From: Nocardiopsis ganjiahuensis DSM 45031
Lineage (GTDB): Bacteria; Actinomycetota; Actinomycetes; Streptosporangiales; Streptosporangiaceae
DNA: 64,000 bases
Assembly: GCF_000341085.1 (NCBI RefSeq)
Contig: NZ_ANBA01000014.1
Span: forward strand, 62,001-126,000
Reading direction: 5' to 3'
The notes under the pieces are model-generated. The model was given only the letters and a program-made list of their open reading frames with translations, did not search any database and was not told the origin of the DNA. Positions 25,597 through 34,370 of the stretch are shown here, in pieces. Numbering within the stretch: the stretch's first letter is position 1; each line of letters starts with the position of its first letter. The position numbers were made by a program, and so were the translations under genes.

Positions 25597-26772
25597 TCAG
25601 GGAGCGGGGACGCCCCGGCGGTCCGTCTGCGCGGGGCCGGGGTCCACGGGATCCAGGACCCTGCCGGTGAACAGGACGGCGCCTCGGCGGCGCAGCACGA
25701 ACCGGAACGGCCGGTCCACGGTGAAGGCGACCGGTTCGGGCGGCCTGGACGCGGAACCGGGCACGGCCGTCACGGTGACGGCGGCGCCCTCCACCCCGGC
25801 CTCGTCCACGCTCAGCACTGCCTGGTGCACGATCGAGTCCAACCGGAGCGGGTGGCCGGTGATCCCGTCCAGCTCCGGATGGAACCCGCCGAAGACGTCC
25901 AGGAAGGGGATCTCCCCGAGGTCCCGAGCGAGTTCGAAGGAGCTCTCCACGCGGAACCTGGGCAGGGCCACCCGTACCGGTTCCACCCTGAGCGCTTCGT
26001 GCAGCCCGGAGAGGGTTTCGGGTGACGGTGTCGGTGGATCGGTGACACCGTCCTCGGGCATCAGGACGTCCAGTGCGGTGCCGTGCTCGCCGGGCAGGGT
26101 CACCATGCGCCATCCGGCGGCGCGGGCGTGCCCTGCGCTGATCGTGTTGACCATGGTGGGGACCGCGCGCTCCCCGTCCGGTGTGTGGAAGACGCGATCG
26201 GTGGTGCGGTGGCAACTGAAGGCGGTGATCCAGTCCATCCTCACCCACAGGGCGTTCACCAGCACCGCCACCGTGTCCGCGGTGACGGATCCCGGTGGCA
26301 GGGCCTGGGGGATCAGTCCGCGGGTGGCCCCGCCCACCGCTGCGTTGACGTCCTCCCTGACCCGTTCCGGGTCGGACGTGAAGTCGACGGAACGCACACC
26401 CGAGCCGGGCCGGGCGCGCAGCACGGCTTCGAAACCGGGCAGAACCGGTTCCGCCGCGCTCACGTAGAGGCCGTTCACCGAGACCACGTCGGGATCCGCG
26501 GCCCGTGCCCCCGGCGGGGCCACGGCGCTGTCGAGTTCGGACAGGTGGGCCGTCAGAGCGAGGGCACGCTCCTCGTCCGTGGCGTCGAGCAGACCGTTGA
26601 CGAGCGCGTGGGTCAGATTCTGTCTCAGCTCGTCGCGGGAGCCCAGGGCGAGCAGGGCCAGGGCCGTGCCCACCGAGTGCGGGGACCACACGTGCGAGGT
26701 GCCGGGTGTGGTCAGCGCCCAGTCGAGGAACGCGGCGAAGTGGGCGTGATCGGGGTCGAGGGGCGGGCGCAT
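25597..26772 (-). CDS. Serpin family protease inhibitor (downstream copy)
   Basis: A 391-residue serpin. The N-terminus reads WSPHSVGTALALLALGS (helix B region); the middle has ALWVRMDWITAF (NALW, strand 3A) and FHTPDG; the breach region is LDSIVHQAVLSVDEAGVEGA; the end is the typical DRPFRFVLRRRGAVLFTGRV. The reactive-loop hinge has EAGVEGAA (P17-P10), compatible with loop insertion, with P1 near a Gly-Ser-Ala stretch, so the target could be an elastase- or subtilisin-like protease. No signal peptide is seen. It follows the second serpin by 62 bases on the same strand, so the two form an operon. Confidence 0.9.
   Translation of the reverse strand: MRPPLDPDHAHFAAFLDWALTTPGTSHVWSPHSVGTALALLALGSRDELRQNLTHALVNGLLDATDEERALALTAHLSELDSAVAPPGARAADPDVVSVNGLYVSAAEPVLPGFEAVLRARPGSGVRSVDFTSDPERVREDVNAAVGGATRGLIPQALPPGSVTADTVAVLVNALWVRMDWITAFSCHRTTDRVFHTPDGERAVPTMVNTISAGHARAAGWRMVTLPGEHGTALDVLMPEDGVTDPPTPSPETLSGLHEALRVEPVRVALPRFRVESSFELARDLGEIPFLDVFGGFHPELDGITGHPLRLDSIVHQAVLSVDEAGVEGAAVTVTAVPGSASRPPEPVAFTVDRPFRFVLRRRGAVLFTGRVLDPVDPGPAQTDRRGVPAP
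25661..25721. repeat. Near-identical 61-nt block shared by the two serpin genes (copy 1)
   Basis: This block and 26868-26928 differ at one position by eye. It encodes the conserved C-terminal DRPFRFVLRRRGAVLFTGRV region. Flanking DNA of the two genes is far more diverged, so this looks like strong constraint plus gene conversion. Confidence 0.7.
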
Positions 26773-26834
26773 CGAGGGCTTTCTGCGAACGGGTGCGGGC
26801 GGTGTGTGCGGAGTCCGCGGGGCGCGGGGCTGTG

Positions 26835-27959
26835 TCAGGACGCGGGTCCGGGGTCGACGGGGTCGGTCACCCTGCCGGTGAACAGGACGGCGCCCCGGCG
26901 GCGCAGCACGAACCGGAACGGCCGGTCCACGACGAACTCCTTGGGCCTGGGCGGGACCGCTGCGGACATCAGCATGACCGCGGCGGTGGCCGCGGCGCCC
27001 TCGGCGCCCTTCTCGTCCACGCGCAGCACGGCCTGGTGCACGATGGCGTCGACCTTGAGGGGTTCGGCGCTGATCCCGCTGAAGTCGGCCTGGTCCGTGG
27101 CCAGGGCGCGCACGTGCGCGGGCGTGGCGGCCAGGGGTTCGAGCAACGAGGTGTCGGTCTCCACGGCGAAGCGCGGCAGCGCCAGGCTCACCTGCTCCCG
27201 GCGACGCGCCCGGTAGAGCCCCCGCAGCTCGTCCGGGGCCAACACGGGCGTCCCGGTGCCGGAGGAGCCGGGGACGATCACGTCCAGGGCCAGCCCGTGC
27301 CCGCCCTCCAGGGTCACCATCCGCAGGCCGGCGTGTTCGGCGTACGTCATCTGGCCGGTGCGCCGCATGGTGGGGACCCGGCGGGTACCGCCCGGCGCGT
27401 GGAAGGCGAGGTCGCGGGTCCGGGAGACCTCGAAGGGCTCCCGCCACACCATCTTCACCCACAGGGCGTTGACCAGCAGCATCCGCACATCGGGGTGGAC
27501 GGTTCCGGGGACGAGCAGCTCGGGGACGAGCCCCTGGGTGACCTCCGAGACCCGGCCGTTGACCTTCCGGCGCACGCCCTCGGCGTCTCCCCGGAAGTCG
27601 ACCCGGTCCACCTCGGCACTGGACTGGCCCGCCACCCGCTCCTCGAACTCCGGGCGCAGCGGCAGGTCCGCGGGCACGTACAGGCCGTTGAGGGTGGCCA
27701 GGTCCAGGCCGTCGGCGGCCTCGACCGCCGCGTTCAGGGCCGCCAGGTGTCCCCGGGGATCGGCGTCCACCGGGGCGACCAGGTCCACCAGCTCCCGCAG
27801 GGTGGCGCCGCCCGCGCCGGTGGCCAGCAGACCGAGCACGGCCCCGACCGAGTACGGCGACCACACGTGTGAGGCTCCCTCCCGGACCAGCTCCGGGTCC
27901 AGGGCGAGGGCGAAGCGGAGGTGCTCCTCGTGCGGCTCTTCCTGCCGGGTGGTCTTCAA
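26835..27959 (-). CDS. Serpin family protease inhibitor (upstream copy)
   Basis: A 374-residue serpin. It shows WSPYSVGAVLGLLATG, NALWVKMVWREPFE, VDAIVHQAVLRVDEKGAEGAA and the C-terminal DRPFRFVLRRRGAVLFTGRV. The hinge EKGAEGAAATA is close to the consensus of inhibitory serpins. The reactive bond should fall in the AVMLMSAAV stretch, suggesting a chymotrypsin-, subtilisin- or elastase-like target. The start is the TTG at 27959, with GAGGAG six bases upstream. No secretion signal is visible, so it may guard against intracellular proteases or leave the cell another way. It heads a two-gene serpin operon. Confidence 0.9.
   Translation of the reverse strand: MKTTRQEEPHEEHLRFALALDPELVREGASHVWSPYSVGAVLGLLATGAGGATLRELVDLVAPVDADPRGHLAALNAAVEAADGLDLATLNGLYVPADLPLRPEFEERVAGQSSAEVDRVDFRGDAEGVRRKVNGRVSEVTQGLVPELLVPGTVHPDVRMLLVNALWVKMVWREPFEVSRTRDLAFHAPGGTRRVPTMRRTGQMTYAEHAGLRMVTLEGGHGLALDVIVPGSSGTGTPVLAPDELRGLYRARRREQVSLALPRFAVETDTSLLEPLAATPAHVRALATDQADFSGISAEPLKVDAIVHQAVLRVDEKGAEGAAATAAVMLMSAAVPPRPKEFVVDRPFRFVLRRRGAVLFTGRVTDPVDPGPAS
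26868..26928. repeat. Near-identical 61-nt block shared by the two serpin genes (copy 2)
   Basis: Partner of 25661-25721, in direct orientation 1.2 kb away. Recombination between the copies would delete one gene and leave a hybrid. Confidence 0.7.
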
Positions 27960-28585
27960 CCTGACTCCTCACGAAAGCGGGCGGGCCGCCAGCGTACGGA
28001 ACGGGGCCGACAGCGCGCCAGGGCGTGGGCGGTCGGGCCCGTCGGGACCCGTCGGGTCAGCTCTTCCCAGGTAGGGCCCTCTTCCGGCTTCGGTTTTCCG
28101 TCGAATTCCGGCTCGAAATGATCACTTGCCATTCCACTGCGACCGGGTGCCTGCAGGGATGGCGTTCCGTTGGTTCGTATTCATGTTCCCATCTGGGTGA
28201 ACTGTTGAAACATGCAATGCTGATGTTATTCGAGGCGTCCTGCTTCCGATGTTTTTCGGCCTCCTGGATACCCGGATTGGGTTCCCCGGTTTTCGTTGCT
28301 TCCCGGATCGGAATACCGCAATCTGGAAGATGAGCCCCGGATGGGTCGGTGTGAACATGGTGCGGTGTACGGGCTTCCTCGGCTGGGTCCTGTTCTCCAG
28401 GTGGGTTCGGTTGCTGACGCAGAGCGATGGCGGGAGGTTTTTGGGGAATGAGTGGCCCACGTTTTATCTCGATGTCTCCGAGGGGTTCTCGGCCTTCTTT
28501 CCCGTCCTTGGTTTTTGTTCTCTGTGTCGAAATCCCTGTTTCTGTATATTGGTCTGGGCCCTCGGGTTCCGGTGAGGAGACAAAA
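27960..28585. other. AT-rich intergenic region at the left edge of the enediyne cassette
   Basis: About 625 bases between the divergent serpin and AraC genes. From about 28090 to 28560 the GC content is visibly far lower than elsewhere (runs such as TTTTTGTTC and TGTATATTGG). Open frames here lack ribosome sites and codon bias. TATATT at 28545-28550, with GAGGAG before the GTG at 28586, suggests a promoter for the AraC gene. The composition hints at imported DNA or a large regulatory region. Confidence 0.5.
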
Positions 28586-29368
28586 GTGGAAGAATCCGTT
28601 CGTAGGGCTGTGGGGATCATGCGGAGCCGTTACTCGGATCCCATTACTCTGAATGAGATCGCCGCCGAGGTGTTCGTGAGCCCCTATCACTTCTCGAGGA
28701 TCTTCTCGCGGGCTATCGGGCTGACCCCGGGGCGCTATCTCACGGCCGTCCGGCTCTTCGCAGCCAAGCGCCTGCTTCTCACCACCGACCTGACGGTCTC
28801 CGACATCGTGTGCAGTGTCGGGTACAACAGCGTGGGCACCTTCACCAGCAGGTTCACCCGCGTGGTGGGCATGTCGCCGACCCAGTACCGGGATCCCACC
28901 GTCTCCAGGCTCCTCGTCGCAGCCTCCTTCGACTTCTCCCGCATGCCGGAACCCGGGGAGATGGCGATGGCGGCGAGTCGGCGCCCCAGCCTGCCGTGCT
29001 GGCACACGACCACGCTCCGGGGAACGATCGAGGTCCCCCTGGCGGCGGGCGCGGTGGACGCGATGGTCGGGGTGTTCTCCGAGGCGGCCCCGCAGAGATC
29101 GCCCGTGGCCTTCCAGGTCCTTCCGGTGTCGGGACGGACGGAGTTCGAGATGGAAGGGCTGCCCAGCGGATCGCACCACGTACTCGCCGTGGCGGCGCCG
29201 CGGATCAGGGGGGCGGACACGAGGGTGCTCACCGCGGCCACCCGAAGATCCGTCAGTGTCATGCCCGGGAGCCACGCGCACGTCGACCTGGCCCTGCAGC
29301 CTCCCGCGGAGGCCGACCCACCGGTGGCCGTGACCCTCGCGGACACGTCGAGGCCGGTGCGGGCCTGA
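28586..29368 (+). CDS. AraC-family regulator with N-terminal HTH and unknown C-terminal domain
   Basis: A 260-residue putative activator of the adjacent enediyne cassette. Residues 1-105 form a complete AraC-type DNA-binding domain with two helix-turn-helices (ITLNEIAAEVFVSPYHFSRI and VSDIVCSVGYNSVGTFTSRF) and the closing GMSPTQYR. The order is unusual because most AraC proteins have this domain at the C-terminus. The remaining ~150 residues (TTTLRGTIEVPLAAGAVDAM onward) look like a beta-sandwich of unknown function. I start it at GTG 28586 with GGAGACAAAA upstream. Early codons are less GC-biased than the neighbours. It ends 135 bases before the UnbL gene. Confidence 0.82.
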   Translation: MEESVRRAVGIMRSRYSDPITLNEIAAEVFVSPYHFSRIFSRAIGLTPGRYLTAVRLFAAKRLLLTTDLTVSDIVCSVGYNSVGTFTSRFTRVVGMSPTQYRDPTVSRLLVAASFDFSRMPEPGEMAMAASRRPSLPCWHTTTLRGTIEVPLAAGAVDAMVGVFSEAAPQRSPVAFQVLPVSGRTEFEMEGLPSGSHHVLAVAAPRIRGADTRVLTAATRRSVSVMPGSHAHVDLALQPPAEADPPVAVTLADTSRPVRA

Positions 29369-29503
29369 CCCGAGCGGGCGAAGCCGCGGGGCGCCGCCGC
29401 GAGTGCGCCGTCTTTCGGCAATCGCGGAGTAGATCGCCGCCCCGCGCGCGGCGAGCATAGGAAGCGCGGAGGAGAACACCACTCGTGAGAGCAGGAGGAC
29501 GGT

Positions 29504-30487
29504 GTGTCCAGTGCGATGGGTACGCTTCGGCGCCGGATCATGACCCCCGGAGCGACCGAGGTCGAACTCGGTGTCAGGGGTTTCCACGAGGCGGGGGACC
29601 AGGCCCGACTGGTCCTGGAGACAGTGGGGGCGTCCTTCCTGACCGGGCTCGGAGACGCTGTGGAGACCGCTTCGCCGGAGCGCACCGATCGTGGACTCGT
29701 CGGGATGGACCGCCGCTACCGCGGTTTCGCCTACGAGGGCGCCGCCATGGGCTTCGCCCTCCTGGACGGCCTGCTTCCGGGGAAGGGGAGGACGCCGCGG
29801 TTCCTCGACGGGCCGGGTTCGGACCACATCTACATGGCCTACATCGGCATCGGCTGGGCGATGGCCCGGTTGCCGCGGCCGTTGTGGCCGGACACCCGCT
29901 CCCTGGATCCGCTCCTGCGGTGGCTGGTTCACGACGGATACGGTTTCCACCAGGCCTACTTCCACACCGACGAGTACGTGCGCCGAAGGCGGCGCGACCA
30001 TCGCGCGGCCCGGCGGACCGGTGACGGTACCTACGCGCTCCGCGTCGCGGACCAGGGCATCGGCAGGGCCCTGTGGTTCGTCGCCGGGGCGGACCCCGAC
30101 ACGGCCGTAGCGCTGGTCGAGTCGTTTCCGCCGGGGCGCCGGGCCGATCTCTACGCGGGTGTCGGTCTGGCCGTCACCTACGCCGGCGGTGTCGGGGAGG
30201 ACGGCTTGGCGCGGCTTCGCGAGGGGGCGGGCGAACACCGGTGGGAGCTCGCGCAGGGGAGTGCCTTCGCGGCGGAGGCGCGGGTGCGCGCGGATCTGGT
30301 CGTCCCGCACAACGAGATCGCCACGGGCGTGTTGTGCGGGACGGACACGGAAGGAGCGGCGCGCACGTGTCGCCGCCTGCGCCCCGGCCCCGAGGTCCCG
30401 GAGACCGGCCCCGAGCGTCCCCGGTACGAGTTGTGGCGCTCGTCGTTGGCCGAGGAGTTCGCCCGTAGGAACGGGGGAAAAGGGTGA
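29504..30487 (+). CDS. unbL: DUF1702 protein, enediyne cassette UnbL/E3
   Basis: A 327-residue protein of the DUF1702 family, one of five genes conserved in enediyne clusters. Recognisable parts are MGTLRRRIMTPGATEVELGV at the start, DRRYRGFAYEGAAMGFALLD, the GYGFHQAYFHTDEYV segment and the GVGLAVTYAGG stretch. Length agrees with UnbL/E3 proteins as I remember them. Biochemical function is not established; it is thought to act with UnbV and UnbU in maturing the polyene into the enediyne core. GTG 29504 has AGGAGG five bases upstream. A 276-base AT-rich gap separates it from UnbV. Confidence 0.85.
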   Translation: MSSAMGTLRRRIMTPGATEVELGVRGFHEAGDQARLVLETVGASFLTGLGDAVETASPERTDRGLVGMDRRYRGFAYEGAAMGFALLDGLLPGKGRTPRFLDGPGSDHIYMAYIGIGWAMARLPRPLWPDTRSLDPLLRWLVHDGYGFHQAYFHTDEYVRRRRRDHRAARRTGDGTYALRVADQGIGRALWFVAGADPDTAVALVESFPPGRRADLYAGVGLAVTYAGGVGEDGLARLREGAGEHRWELAQGSAFAAEARVRADLVVPHNEIATGVLCGTDTEGAARTCRRLRPGPEVPETGPERPRYELWRSSLAEEFARRNGGKG

Positions 30488-30593
30488 TTCCGGAATCGGT
30501 TCTCCCCCGCCCGCGCTGAGTGCTGGGAAGAGCTTCGGCGTGGGGCGGATCGGAGCCCTTCCCTCTCCGTTCTCTGGTTTTTCCTCTTGCGTA

Positions 30594-30604
30594 ATGTCTG
30601 ACAT
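30594..30604 (+). promoter_or_regulatory. Short palindrome upstream of unbV
   Basis: ATGTC-T-GACAT, an 11-bp perfect palindrome in the AT-rich gap between unbL and unbV. It may be an operator for the unbV promoter; no clear -35/-10 pair was found. Confidence 0.3.
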
Positions 30605-30763
30605 AAGTGCTGCTCAGGGCCTCTTCTTGTGTTGATGGGCACTTCTGTCGCCCTCTTCCGCAAAGGGCAAGAATGAATATGGAAATGCCGCACTGATCTC
30701 CTGGACTCTGGACAGCGTTGCCCATCCAGAAGAGGGCATCGCTGACGTTTTCTAGGAGCCTTC

Positions 30764-32665
30764 ATGCGGCTGATGTACCGTTTGGCGACGCTAGCGCTCG
30801 CGTTGGCGCTGGTGGGTGCGTTGGGCACCCTGACCGTGCGCCCCTCCGTGAGTGACACCGAGAGGGACGGACGGGCCGCTGCCTTCGCCTTCGACTCCCT
30901 CATGATCAACTCGGCGCCCGAGGGCGCGCGAACCGAACGCGAGACCGCACCGGGTCTGGATCACTTCGCGGGGTGGATCTCCGCGGTCGGTGCGGGAGGA
31001 ACCCTCCTGGACCTGCGCGGCCTGGGCCGATCCGCTGACGTGTGTCTGGTCGATCCCCGGGACGACAGTGTGACCCTGCGCAACGCGCCCGGGAGCGGTG
31101 CGGACGACTACCCCGTGGTGGCCCTGACCCCGCAGGGCCTGCCCTACGACCACACCATGGCGCCCATGGGGTGCGTGCCCGCGGACCTGGACGAGGACGG
31201 CGACCTGGACCTCATGGTCTACTACTGGGGCCGCTCCCCGGTCCTGTTCATGAACACGGCCGGCCCCGGGGCCACGCCCGATACGGCGAACTTCACCGCC
31301 CACGAGATGGTCGAGCCGATGCAGGTGTGGAACACGACCGCGCTCAACGTCGCCGACATCGACGGCGACGGACACCTGGACGTGTTCGTCGGCAACTACT
31401 TCCCCGACGGCGCGAGTGTGCTCGACCCCGACGCCGAGGCCGACACCCGTATGGAGATGCAGCAGAGCATGGGGTTGGCCACCAACGGCGGTCGCAACCG
31501 CCTGCTGCTGACCGAGCCCGCGGGGGAGGGGGACACACCCCCGGCGTTCACCGACGCCAGCACCGCGCTTCCCGAGCACGTGACCGCCGCGTGGACCCTG
31601 GCCATCGGATTCCAGGACCTCAGCGGAAACGGGGTTCCGGACGTCTACCTGGCCAACGACTTCGGCAACGACAACATGCTCGTCAACCGCTCCGCGCCCG
31701 GAGACGTCCGGCTGGAGGCGGTCAAGGGCGACCGGGACATGGTGACTCCGAAGTCACAGGTCATGGGGAACGGCTCCTTCAAGGGTATGGGCGTCGCCTT
31801 CACCTATGACGAGGGCGCGGATCTGCCCATGATCGTCGTCAGCAACATCACCAGCCCCTACGCGCTCCATGAGAGCAACCTCGCCTTCACACCGACCGGT
31901 GAGGGCTCCGAACTCCTCGACGGAACGATTCCCTACGCCGAGACCAGCGAGGAACTGGGGATCTCCCGTAGCGGCTGGGCCTGGGACATCAAGGCGGGTG
32001 ACTTCGACAACGACGGTACCGACGAAATCCTCCAGGCCACCGGTTTCCTGCAGGGTGACCAGACCCGCTGGCCGGAGCTGCAGGAGATCGCGATGGGCAA
32101 CGACCAGCTGCTCAAGTACCCGTGGGCCTGGCCGAACTTCTCCGCGGGGGACGACCTGTCAGGCAACGAGACCAACCCCTTCTGGGTCCGGGGCCGGGAC
32201 GGGAGCTACGCCGACCTCGCCGAGCCCCTCGGCATCGCCGAGTACGACGTCACGCGGTCCTTCGCCCTGGGCGACGTCAACGGTGACGGACTGCTGGACG
32301 CGGTGGTCGCCAACCAGTGGCAGGACTCCCGGCTCCTGCTGAACCGGGCTCCGGACGCTCCGCCCGCCGCCGTTCTGCGCCTGGTGCGCCCCGGGGCCGT
32401 CGACGGGGCGCGGGTTCCGGCGATCGGTGCCTCGGTGCGCGCCGGCGGCTCCGGCGATCCGGAACAGCGCCGCCAGCTTTACCCCGCCAACGGTCACGTG
32501 GGGGTCTCCGACTCCATCGTCCACCTGGCCGCGCCCGAAGGGTCCCTGCCGGTCACCGTCTCCTGGCGCGACGCCGACGGAACCGGGCACACCGCCGACC
32601 TGGAGGTCGGTCCGGGGACCCACACGATCCTGCTCGACGACGACGGAACGGCGGTAGTCCGATGA
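30764..32665 (+). CDS. unbV: FG-GAP/ASPIC-UnbV protein, enediyne cassette UnbV/E4
   Basis: A 633-residue exported or membrane-anchored protein. A signal-anchor (about residues 6-27) is followed by at least five FG-GAP/VCBS-type calcium-binding repeats (DLDEDGDLD, DIDGDGHLD, DLSGNGVPD, DFDNDGTDE, DVNGDGLLD) that should build a beta-propeller, and a C-terminal UnbV/ASPIC module (NGHVGVSDSIVHLAAPEGS). This architecture and length match UnbV of enediyne clusters. Its role is unproven. TAGGAG precedes the ATG. Its TGA overlaps the ATG of unbU by four bases. Confidence 0.9.
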   Translation: MRLMYRLATLALALALVGALGTLTVRPSVSDTERDGRAAAFAFDSLMINSAPEGARTERETAPGLDHFAGWISAVGAGGTLLDLRGLGRSADVCLVDPRDDSVTLRNAPGSGADDYPVVALTPQGLPYDHTMAPMGCVPADLDEDGDLDLMVYYWGRSPVLFMNTAGPGATPDTANFTAHEMVEPMQVWNTTALNVADIDGDGHLDVFVGNYFPDGASVLDPDAEADTRMEMQQSMGLATNGGRNRLLLTEPAGEGDTPPAFTDASTALPEHVTAAWTLAIGFQDLSGNGVPDVYLANDFGNDNMLVNRSAPGDVRLEAVKGDRDMVTPKSQVMGNGSFKGMGVAFTYDEGADLPMIVVSNITSPYALHESNLAFTPTGEGSELLDGTIPYAETSEELGISRSGWAWDIKAGDFDNDGTDEILQATGFLQGDQTRWPELQEIAMGNDQLLKYPWAWPNFSAGDDLSGNETNPFWVRGRDGSYADLAEPLGIAEYDVTRSFALGDVNGDGLLDAVVANQWQDSRLLLNRAPDAPPAAVLRLVRPGAVDGARVPAIGASVRAGGSGDPEQRRQLYPANGHVGVSDSIVHLAAPEGSLPVTVSWRDADGTGHTADLEVGPGTHTILLDDDGTAVVR

Positions 32666-33753
32666 CCGTGACCACACCCCGCACCGGCGGTTCCGAAACT
32701 GACGCCGGTACCGCAACCGCCACCGTCACCGACACGGGTGCGGTCGGCGGTGCCCCGCCACGCGGGGCCGGGAGCCCGAAGGCCCCGCCGCTGGACCGCC
32801 GGGTCCTGGCCCTGCGCATGTTCGCGACCTCGATCACCGTGTTCACCGTCCTGGGGCACCTGCTCCTGGGCTTCGAGCAGGCGCCCGTCACCCCCGTGCT
32901 GGCCGTCCTGTTCGGATACGTGCTCGACCTGACGCTGGAGACCCTGGACGCCCGGGCCGCCGACCGGGCCCCCGGATACGCGGGCGGGCTCGTCCGGATG
33001 ATCGACCACCTGCTCCCCACGCACATCGCGGGCCTGGCCTGCGCGCTGCTCCTGTGGGGGAACTCCTCCGTCTGGCCCTACCTGTTCGCGGTGTCCATCG
33101 CGGTGAGCAGCAAGTACGTGTTCCGCATCCCGGTCGGCGGGCGCAAGAGGCACTTCCTCAACCCGTCCAACTTCGGGATCGTGGTGACGCTGCTGCTCTT
33201 CCCCTGGGTGGGCATCGCCCCGCCGTACCACTTCACGAACAACACGGTCGACACCCTGGACTGGCTCATCCCGTTGGGCATCCTCATGGCCGGAACCATG
33301 CTCAACGTCAACCTGACCAAGCGCTGGCCGCTGATCCTCGGCTGGGTGGGAGGGTTCGCGCTCCAGGCCGTGCTCCGGTGGCTGTTCCTGGACCACATGC
33401 TCGTCGCGGCGCTACTGCCGATGACCGGCGTCGCGTTCATCCTCTTCACCAACTACATGATCACCGATCCGGGCACGACGCCCTCCAAACCGCGTAACCA
33501 GGTGGTCTTCGGGCTGACCACGGCCGCGGTGTACGGCCTCCTGGTCGTCAACCACATCGTGTTCGGCCTGTTCTTCGCCCTCATCATCACCTGTGTCCTG
33601 AGGGGAGCCGTCCTGTTGGCCGCACCTGTGTTCACCAGGGGCCCGGCGCCCGCCGTCTCCGGTGCGGGGCCCACCGCATCCGCCACGGAACCAGCCGTCT
33701 CCAGCGCGGAGCCGGTCTCCACCCCCACCTCGGAAGGCAGGAACGGCCAGTGA
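32662..33753 (+). CDS. unbU: Membrane protein, enediyne cassette UnbU/E5
   Basis: A 363-residue integral membrane protein with a ~45-residue cytoplasmic start, eight or so hydrophobic helices, and a Pro/Ser/Thr-rich tail. The loop RKRHFLNPSNFGIVVTLLLF and TNYMITDPGTTPSKPRNQ are typical of UnbU, which is distantly related to NqrB/RnfD redox-membrane subunits. That relation suggests a part in electron transfer or transport during warhead formation, but this is inference. The start overlaps the unbV stop (ATGA) and the stop overlaps the next gene (GTGA). Confidence 0.88.
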   Translation: MTVTTPRTGGSETDAGTATATVTDTGAVGGAPPRGAGSPKAPPLDRRVLALRMFATSITVFTVLGHLLLGFEQAPVTPVLAVLFGYVLDLTLETLDARAADRAPGYAGGLVRMIDHLLPTHIAGLACALLLWGNSSVWPYLFAVSIAVSSKYVFRIPVGGRKRHFLNPSNFGIVVTLLLFPWVGIAPPYHFTNNTVDTLDWLIPLGILMAGTMLNVNLTKRWPLILGWVGGFALQAVLRWLFLDHMLVAALLPMTGVAFILFTNYMITDPGTTPSKPRNQVVFGLTTAAVYGLLVVNHIVFGLFFALIITCVLRGAVLLAAPVFTRGPAPAVSGAGPTASATEPAVSSAEPVSTPTSEGRNGQ

Positions 33754-34370
33754 ACGACCCAAGCGGAGCCCCCCGCGAGAACGTGAGCGCGACCCCCGTC
33801 GAGAACGTCGCCGGCATCGGACCCCGCAACCGGGCCCTGCGCGCGCTCAACACCGACGGGCACCGGCTGTGCCTGCGGATCTACCTGGTCGTCGTCGTCG
33901 CCCATTGGGCCGAGCACATCGTCCAGGCCGTCCAGGTCTACGTGCTCGACTGGCCCGTGCCCGAGGCCCGGGGGGTCCTGGGCATCCCCTTCCCCTGGCT
34001 GGTCACCTCCGAGTGGATGCACTACGGCTACGCGTTCGTGATGCTCGTCGGACTGCTGCTACTCCTCCCCGGATTCCACGGCAGGAGCCGGGCCTGGTGG
34101 ACGGCGTCCCTGCTGCTCCAGGTCTGGCACCACTTCGAGCACCTGATCCTGCTCGTCCAGGTCACCAACGGGGCCAACATCGGCGGGGGCGACGCGCCGG
34201 TCAGCATCGTCCAGATGCTGATCCCGCGGGTGGAACTGCACCTGTTCTACAACACTGTCGTCTTCGTCCCGATGGCCGTGGCCATGTACCTGCACTCGCG
34301 GCCGGACACCGCCGGGCGCGAGGCGCCGGGGTGTTCGTGCGCCCGCGAACCGGGGCGGGTGCGCGGGTGA
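33750..34370 (+). CDS. Uncharacterised histidine-rich membrane protein inside the enediyne operon
   Basis: A 206-residue protein with about four transmembrane helices. Histidines cluster at helix ends: AHWAEHIVQ (near 51), EWMHYGYAF (near 91), and WHHFEHLIL (near 127), plus ELHLFYN. Such His pairs in membranes can bind iron or copper, or haem; no known family was recognised. It starts at a GTG overlapping the unbU stop and its own stop overlaps the next GTG, so it is translated as part of the UnbV-UnbU chain. I do not recall it among the five core cassette genes, so it may be a subgroup-specific accessory factor. Confidence 0.75.
   Translation: MNDPSGAPRENVSATPVENVAGIGPRNRALRALNTDGHRLCLRIYLVVVVAHWAEHIVQAVQVYVLDWPVPEARGVLGIPFPWLVTSEWMHYGYAFVMLVGLLLLLPGFHGRSRAWWTASLLLQVWHHFEHLILLVQVTNGANIGGGDAPVSIVQMLIPRVELHLFYNTVVFVPMAVAMYLHSRPDTAGREAPGCSCAREPGRVRG

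Noticed and set aside
28249..28575. Open frame in the AT-rich region before the AraC gene
   Set aside because: Phe/Trp/Cys-rich translation with no ribosome site or codon bias; likely chance.
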